NCBI RefSeq assembly: GCF_016808335.1 | Contig: NC_053147.1 | Coordinates: forward strand, 17,470,913-17,534,912 | Source: Panicum virgatum | Lineage: Eukaryota > Streptophyta > Magnoliopsida > Poales > Poaceae | Length of the DNA: 64,000 nt | Reading direction: 5' to 3' | Part shown: positions 58,586-64,000 of the stretch, piece after piece | Layout: each line of letters begins with the position of its first letter | Position numbering within the stretch: the first letter of the stretch is position 1 | Position numbers and translations under genes: made by a program | The notes under the pieces: generated by a model | What the model was told of the DNA's origin: nothing | The model's database searches: none | Seen by the model: only the letters and a program-made list of their open reading frames with translations

Positions 58586-59063
58586 TGCATTAGGTACGGG
58601 CCTCGGCTACGTCCTTATGCAAGATCAGCGGGTGATTGCTTATGCTTCCAGAGCTCTCAGGCGGCATGAGAAGAATTATGCTACTCATGACTTGGAGCTA
58701 GCAGCAGTGGTCCATGCATTGAAAATCTGGCGACATTATCTTCTTGGTAATCCTATTCATATATATTCAGACCACAAGAGTCTCAAATATATTTTCACCC
58801 AGAGCGAGCTGAATTTGCGCCAGAGACGGTGGTTAGAGTTAATTAAGAATTATGACCTGGAGATTCATTATCACCCGGGTAAGGCAAATGTTGTTGCCGA
58901 TGCATTGAGTCACAAGGCAAGTTGCAACTGCGTCTCAGCTACAGTTTTACATGAAACCTTGTGTCAAGAAATGGAGAAGATGAATTTGGCTATTGTAGCT
59001 GAGGGTACTCTTGCTAACATTGTTCTCACTCCAACTCTTCGAGACCAAGTTATTGCGGCTTAG
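58586..59063 (+). pseudogene. pol: RNase H of element C, after a duplication break
   Basis: Contains [52 protein letters not shown] and [13 protein letters not shown], the RNase H core. It is in a different frame from RT. TGATGCATCAGGTACGAGTC (58498) and its altered copy AATGCATTAGGTACGGGCCT (58586) mark the duplication. It ends at TAG 59061-59063, in frame with integrase. Confidence 0.85.
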
Positions 59064-60485
59064 AAAGACAATATTGGCATAGAAAAGATTAGGCAAAGGC
59101 TCAGAGAAAATGACCCTCGAGTGGCATGCTTCCATTTAGATGGCGAGGGTGCTTTATGGTTTAAGAACCGGCTGGTGGTGCCTAAGGATTTAGAACTCCG
59201 GAAATAAATTCTTGATGAGGCTCACCTTTCTAGGTATTCCATCCACCCTGGTAGTAACAAAATGTACCAAGACCTCAGACAACGATTTTGGTGGACCAGG
59301 ATGAAACATGAGGTCGCCAAATATGTGTCTGAGTACGATATCTGTCGAAGGGTCAAAGTAAGTCATCTCAGACCTGCTGGCATGCTATAGCCTTTGGATA
59401 TTCCTTCGTGAAAGTGAGAGGATATTAGTATGGACTTCATTGTTGGTTTGCCTCCCACGTCAAAGGGGTATGATTCTATTTGGGTTATAGTTGACCGCCT
59501 CACTAAATCCGCTCATTTTATTTCAGTGAAGACCCGTTATTCATCTCATCAATATGCTGAGATATATATGGCCCGTATTGTGAGTCTTCATGGCGTACCC
59601 AAGATAATCATTTCAGACAGAGGCTCACAATTCATTGCACGTTTCTAGGAATAATTGCAGGCCTCTCTGGGTACTCAGCTTATTCGCAGCTCAGCCTATC
59701 ATCCTCAGACCGATGGTCAAACTGAGCGAATCAATCAAATTCTGGAGGATATTCTTAGAGCCTGTGCGCTCTCTTATAGCAAGAAATGGGATGAATGCCT
59801 ACCTTTAGCGGAATTTTCTTATAACAACAGTTACTAAGAAAGCATCAGAATGGCTCCTTTTGAGGCACTATATGGACGAAGGTGTAGAACTCCAGTGAAT
59901 TGGTCAGAAGCCGGGAAAAGGAATGTGTTCGGCCCTGATATAGTCAGTGAGGCGGAAGAACAAGTCTAGTTTATACAAGAAAATATGAAAATAGCACAAT
60001 CCCGGCAGAAAAGCTATGCGGACAAGAAACATCAATCAGTTTTGTTCCAAGTGGGAGACCATGTTTATTTGCGGGTATCTCCAATGAAAGGAGTCCAACG
60101 GTTTGGAGTGAAGGAAAAGCTCGCCCCTCGCTATGTTGAATCTTTTCCTATCATTAAGCGATGTGGGCCGGTAGCATATCGCCTGGAACTTCCTGTCCAA
60201 TTATCCACGGTTCATAATATTTTCCATGTTTCTCAGCTCCGGAAATGACTCCGTGTTCTAGAAAAGGTGATTGACATAGAGAAGTTGCAATTGGAGCCCG
60301 ATCTTGTCTATCCCGAGTTTCCAATCAAAATTGTGGATCGCAAGACCCGGGTCACTCGGAATCAAACCAATGATTTCTATAAAGTGCAATGGAGTAATCA
60401 CCCTGAGCGGGAAGCTACTTGGAAGACGGAAGAATTCGTTCAATCCAAGTGTCATGAGTTGCTACAAGCTTATCGAGGTACCTAA
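59064..60485 (+). pseudogene. pol: Integrase and chromodomain of element C, many stops
   Basis: The zinc-binding region has both His (EAHLSRYSIHPG), but the first Cys of the C-x2-C pair is Tyr (TAC 59334-59336). The catalytic core keeps Asp 59433-59435, Asp 59616-59618 and Glu 59724-59726, spaced as D,D35E. The C-terminal GPY-like region (KLAPRYVESFPIIKRCGPVA) and a chromodomain-like end (YKVQWSNHPEREATWKTEE, about 60381-60435) follow. In-frame stops interrupt it at least nine times, for example near 59205, 59388, 59410, 59646, 59835, 59967 and 60246. Confidence 0.9.
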
Positions 60486-60540
60486 CTTTTCATTCCTGTC
60501 TCAATTAGCAACTTCACTCTAAATCTCGGGACGAGATTGC

Positions 60541-60556
60541 TTTTAGGGGGAAGGAT
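60541..60556 (+). promoter_or_regulatory. Polypurine tract of element C
   Basis: TTTTAGGGGGAAGGAT directly before the TGTAACATCC start of the right LTR. Confidence 0.8.
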
Positions 60557-63362
60557 TGTAACATCCTGCCTCACGGACAGTCCGCTTGGGGCGGCGGACG
60601 GTCCGCGACGCACTCTGTTTCACCTGCTCCGTGACCGAGGATCGTCGGTCGCCGCCACGTGCCGGCCATCGAGCCTTCCCTGGCCATCCCGTATGCCAAA
60701 TTGAATGCGAGCACATCCCTTCACCCACCCCACGCCCAAGCCCTCGTTCTCTCTCTCTCTTGGTTCACCCCCTCTCCCTCCCGACGCCATGGACGAAGCT
60801 TGAGCGCCTCCCGCTCATCGGCCGAATCCGCGCGCTGCCCTCCATGGATTTCAAATCCACCGCACCCAAAGCTCAACCACCTTCCTAGCTTCCTTCTCAA
60901 CCCCTCCATCCATCGCCATGACCTCCACCTCGCTGGGAATCCTGGTTTCCCCGGTCGCCAGTTCGAGTTTCGCCCAAATCCGACCTCACCGTGGAACTCC
61001 ATCGCCCGTCCACCATTTCTTTCGTCCAAGAGCTCGAATCGACTATAAGTAAGCCGCTAATGCTCGTGCTCCCCTCGTTCCACCACGTTCTAGTTGTTTC
61101 CACGCACGTTCTTGAAGAAGTCATTTTTACCGCCACGGGCCGCACGTCGCCGACTAGGTTTGGCTTGATCTCTTCGCGTGCGTCACCCATGCCCGTGTGC
61201 GCCTCTTCCAGTAGATGGTGTAGTGCTAGCCTCGTCGTCGGTTGGGCCACCGTCGGCGGGAGCGGCACACCGCGGCGCTGCGCCGACCTCACTGGTGGCG
61301 ACGCGTGGTGTCAAAAAACAGGAGTCGCGGACGGTCCGCCTAGGAGGGCCGGACAGTCCGCAAGTCAGGTTAGATGTTTTCCAGAGAAGTTGTTGGCTCT
61401 GATGGTTTCACAGAATTGAACTGCGGACGGTCCGCTATTGGATAGCGGACAGTCCGCCGTAGAGTCTAGAATTTTGCCCAGAGACGTTGTCGTCTCTGGT
61501 GGATTGGCAGAGTGAACTACGGACGGTCCGCTAAGGGGGGCCGGACGGTCCGCCGGTAGAATTAGAAATTTGTCCAGAGACGTCGCTGCCTCTGGTGGAT
61601 TGGCGTAGGTGTATTGCGAACAGTCCGCTAAGGGTGAGCGGACAGTCCGCCAGCCCGTATAGAAATTCTCCAGAAACATTGGTGGTTCTGGTGGGTTTGC
61701 CAAGGTTAACCGCGGACGGTCCGCCACTTGGGCGCGGACAGTCCGCAGTACATTTCATTTCGAAGTATAGTAGTTACATAGTTGGGTTGCACTCAAATAT
61801 TTCGTATGCATTCGTGTAGCATCCGCAGTTGAGAACGTTGTGTATGAGGTGATTGCGGCACCACAGGAGCATCCGGAGCAAGCCCAGGAGGAGAGGCGTG
61901 AGAAACCGGCCCAAGGCCCGTCTGACCCCAGCTCTGAGCAGCAGTCCGAAGGCAAGCCCCGATGCACAACCCAGTATTTTTAAATTATGAAACCTTATTT
62001 ATGTTTAGTACTTGTGCATTACGTTCAGGTATTGCTTGAAACCTTAGATGCATAACTCTTAGGTACCATGAGTTCAATACTAGTATAGGTCAGATGATAG
62101 ATGTGCTATGCTTGATAGGGTTCGGTAGAAGTCGAGTAATTTTCCGTTACTCGCGAGATATATGTTATTTTATATTTCTATATTTGAGTTACTAATCTTG
62201 AAAGGAAAGGAAAAATAGAATTTGAGACCGGGCGGAGAAAAGTGTAGCTCCGTCTGTGTCGGTTAAAGACCGTACCATTTGTCGGCCCTGCTGATCATGT
62301 TCGAATTGTACTAACCGCATACCGGGAGTAGGAGATAGTTGAAACCGGTAAGCCTAGTACTGCCTCACTTCGAAAGTACAAGACTCCTTCCCACCCCTTA
62401 GGGCAAGTCGAGTAGTCACGGAGAATTGGGATGCATGTATTTACTTTTGATGGTCTCTCATTGAGCTCGACTGACTATACGCTTGTGGGGCGGTCCTGTA
62501 GTTCGAGACGGGGAGGAGAATGATTGGCTCATATAGTCCGATGGGTCATATGCGTGCCGTGTTGGTTAGGTCCACCTTGCAAGGTTAAATCAAATCGATT
62601 CGCCGTCAGTCGCTCTCGGACATGAGCCCCTTGATCACTGCGTCACAGGGTAGTAACGAGTTGGAGTATGTATGACCTATGGTTATAATTACTTGGAATG
62701 TTATTATTTGTCTCACCATGTTTGCTCTAGATATGCCAATATAGTTGATGGTCAAGATATATAGAATCATGAGCTAAAATATTGAACATAAGGATTCACT
62801 TTTAGACGCTTTTCTACAAAATAAACCACCAACCAAAAGTTTTGCATGTCTAGATATGTGAGCTACGTATACCCAGAGTCGGGTAAGGCTTGCTGAGTAT
62901 TAGTTGCTCAGGGCTTTTGTGGAAACATTATTTCAGGACACACAGACGTAGACTTATGTCCTTGCTGCGTTAAGTTAATCCGTCGGGACGCCGAGGGATG
63001 AGAGGTTGTGGAGCCTGACGCTTAGTTAGGGGACTCCTCGGTGGACACTTGTGATAGTTGTAGCCCTTTTTTCTCTGTTCGAACCTAAATTTCAGTAATG
63101 TAAAGTTTGTAAATTATGTATGTATTCAAATTTGGTTTGTAAAATTTATGGCAGAGTCTTGTGTATATTGTTGTATTTTCAAATATGTGTCGTGCTTGTA
63201 CTATCTGCGCTCACCTTCACGTGGGACTATCGGTGTTGTTTCGATCGGAACGTGGGCTGAAAAATGACTATCAAATTAAACCATTGAGCTAATGCATCCG
63301 ATGTGTTCAAATGACAGCCATCATATTTATCTTGAGAGTTTTAATTTAACGGTTCCGTCACA
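60557..63362 (+). repeat. Right LTR of element C
   Basis: 2,806 bp, same ends as the left LTR with a few differences per hundred bases by eye. It keeps the 62717-62963 segment that is missing on the left, and has a short extra stretch near 60928-60958. Confidence 0.93.
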
Positions 63363-64000
63363 CATAGTACACATGCGGCATCCCGTCAAGTGGGCACGAA
63401 TTCTGACGACGCTCCCGGGGACAATGCCTCTGGAGCATGTAGACCAACGGTCCCTCTTGACACCGAATCGATGCCGCAATTAGGAGGTTTGATCTCGAGA
63501 TGCCTGGTGGCGAGCTCTAGCTCCCCTCTCGGATTCTTTATTTTCTTCATGTCCTGTCCTGTCCTGCTAGATATTCCTAACCGATACGCTAGTGGCAATT
63601 TCGACATGAAGAAATGGATTCCATGGGGACGGCGGCAGGAGCAGCCTACCTAGTGGGTAGGCGCCTTCGTCTGCGGAACTGTCTTGGTCGGCTGCACAGT
63701 GTGCACGCTATCCTGGTTGAGCCCTCAACTTGCTGGAAGAAAGATGGTATGCTTTTTTATCTGGGGGATAATGGCATGCTCAGCATATGTAGTGTCACAT
63801 TTTTCCATCAGAAATTGGAGGGAGCAGTGCTTCATAAGAATTTGATTTCTTTTTCTTTTTTTCTTTTTGCCCCCGGAACGCGCAAAAGGTTGGCCCATCT
63901 TTGTATTAAAAAAGAAAGGAGTTCATGAGCTAATGATTTCGCTGAGCTATCAATGGTATGGTATGGGACCGTACAGGCATGCTAATGAACTGCAGTGCTG
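63363..64000. other. Flank right of element C, no gene seen
   Basis: Host sequence on the far side of the insertion. Before the insertion it was presumably joined to the RTFL copy 3 upstream region. It has a short GTCCT tandem repeat near 63550-63566. Open frames here have no family signature. Confidence 0.4.

Larger units (their letters stand above)
52900..63362 (+). mobile_element. Chromodomain-bearing Ty3/gypsy element, Tekay-like (element C), inactive
   Basis: Complete element with two LTRs (52900-55430 and 60557-63362), a TGGTATCAGAGC primer-binding site, gag, protease, RT, RNase H, integrase with chromodomain, and a polypurine tract. The primer type, order and C-terminal chromodomain fit the Tekay/Del chromovirus clade. 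Multiple stops, frameshifts and active-site substitutions show that it is dead. The five bases before (TAGGG) and after (CATAG) do not form a clear target duplication. Confidence 0.93.

Noticed and set aside
63386..63928. Short open frames right of element C
   Set aside because: No family signature; composition and length are consistent with chance.

Overview
The window looks like nuclear DNA of a grass, most likely panicoid. It has plant nuclear genes with short GT-AG introns, a plastid-type threonine synthase, a DVL/RTFL small-peptide family, several MITE families, and nested Ty3/gypsy retrotransposons of typical grass types. No bacterial operons, CRISPR arrays or intact tRNA/rRNA genes were seen. 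All calls come from reading the sequence and from family knowledge held in memory; no database search was run.

Layout. (1) 1-16007: a large plus-strand Ty3/gypsy element of the Tat type (element A). The window starts about 193 bp inside its left LTR. It carries gag, protease, reverse transcriptase, RNase H and integrase, broken by in-frame stops and frameshifts. Downstream of pol, on the opposite strand, lies a decayed spliced gene (8266-11920) whose four introns can be placed on GT/AG sites. (2) 16008-about 19900: the 5' part of a minus-strand chromoviral-type element (element B), with LTR, primer-binding site, an extra ORF before gag, and a gag cut off by element A. (3) 19905-24700: LTR-like sequence, MITEs and a solo LTR (21726-22807). 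(4) 24771-31932: the host gene island, all on the minus strand: intronless threonine synthase (24771-26360), an eight-exon organellar peptidyl-tRNA hydrolase (27029-30097), and a DUF7086-type protein with an EAR-like motif (30802-31932). (5) 32.6-46 kb: dense non-autonomous transposons. These include a long inverted-repeat element with an array of CCTGTCGCCC/GGGCGACAGG hairpins and a TATA box, a SINE-like unit, a plain MITE next to a relative carrying about 1 kb of GC-rich cargo, and a fold-back GC-rich element. (6) Three related DVL/RTFL loci on the minus strand at 38.1, 43.2 and 52.5 kb: the first has a reading frame set by a 24-base homopolymer, the second is truncated, the third is intact. 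(7) 46-50 kb: scattered exon-like pieces on the minus strand, one matching a conserved block of polyprenol reductase. (8) 52900-63362: a complete but inactivated chromodomain-bearing Ty3/gypsy element (element C), inserted just upstream of the intact RTFL gene.

The host genes do not form a pathway. Threonine synthase acts in plastid amino-acid synthesis, peptidyl-tRNA hydrolase in organellar translation, and the RTFL peptides in organ growth. Most of the unusual content is in the mobile elements: the antisense spliced gene of element A, the hairpin-array inverted-repeat element, the cargo-carrying MITE, and the 96-bp palindrome-bearing tandem repeat in the LTRs of element C.
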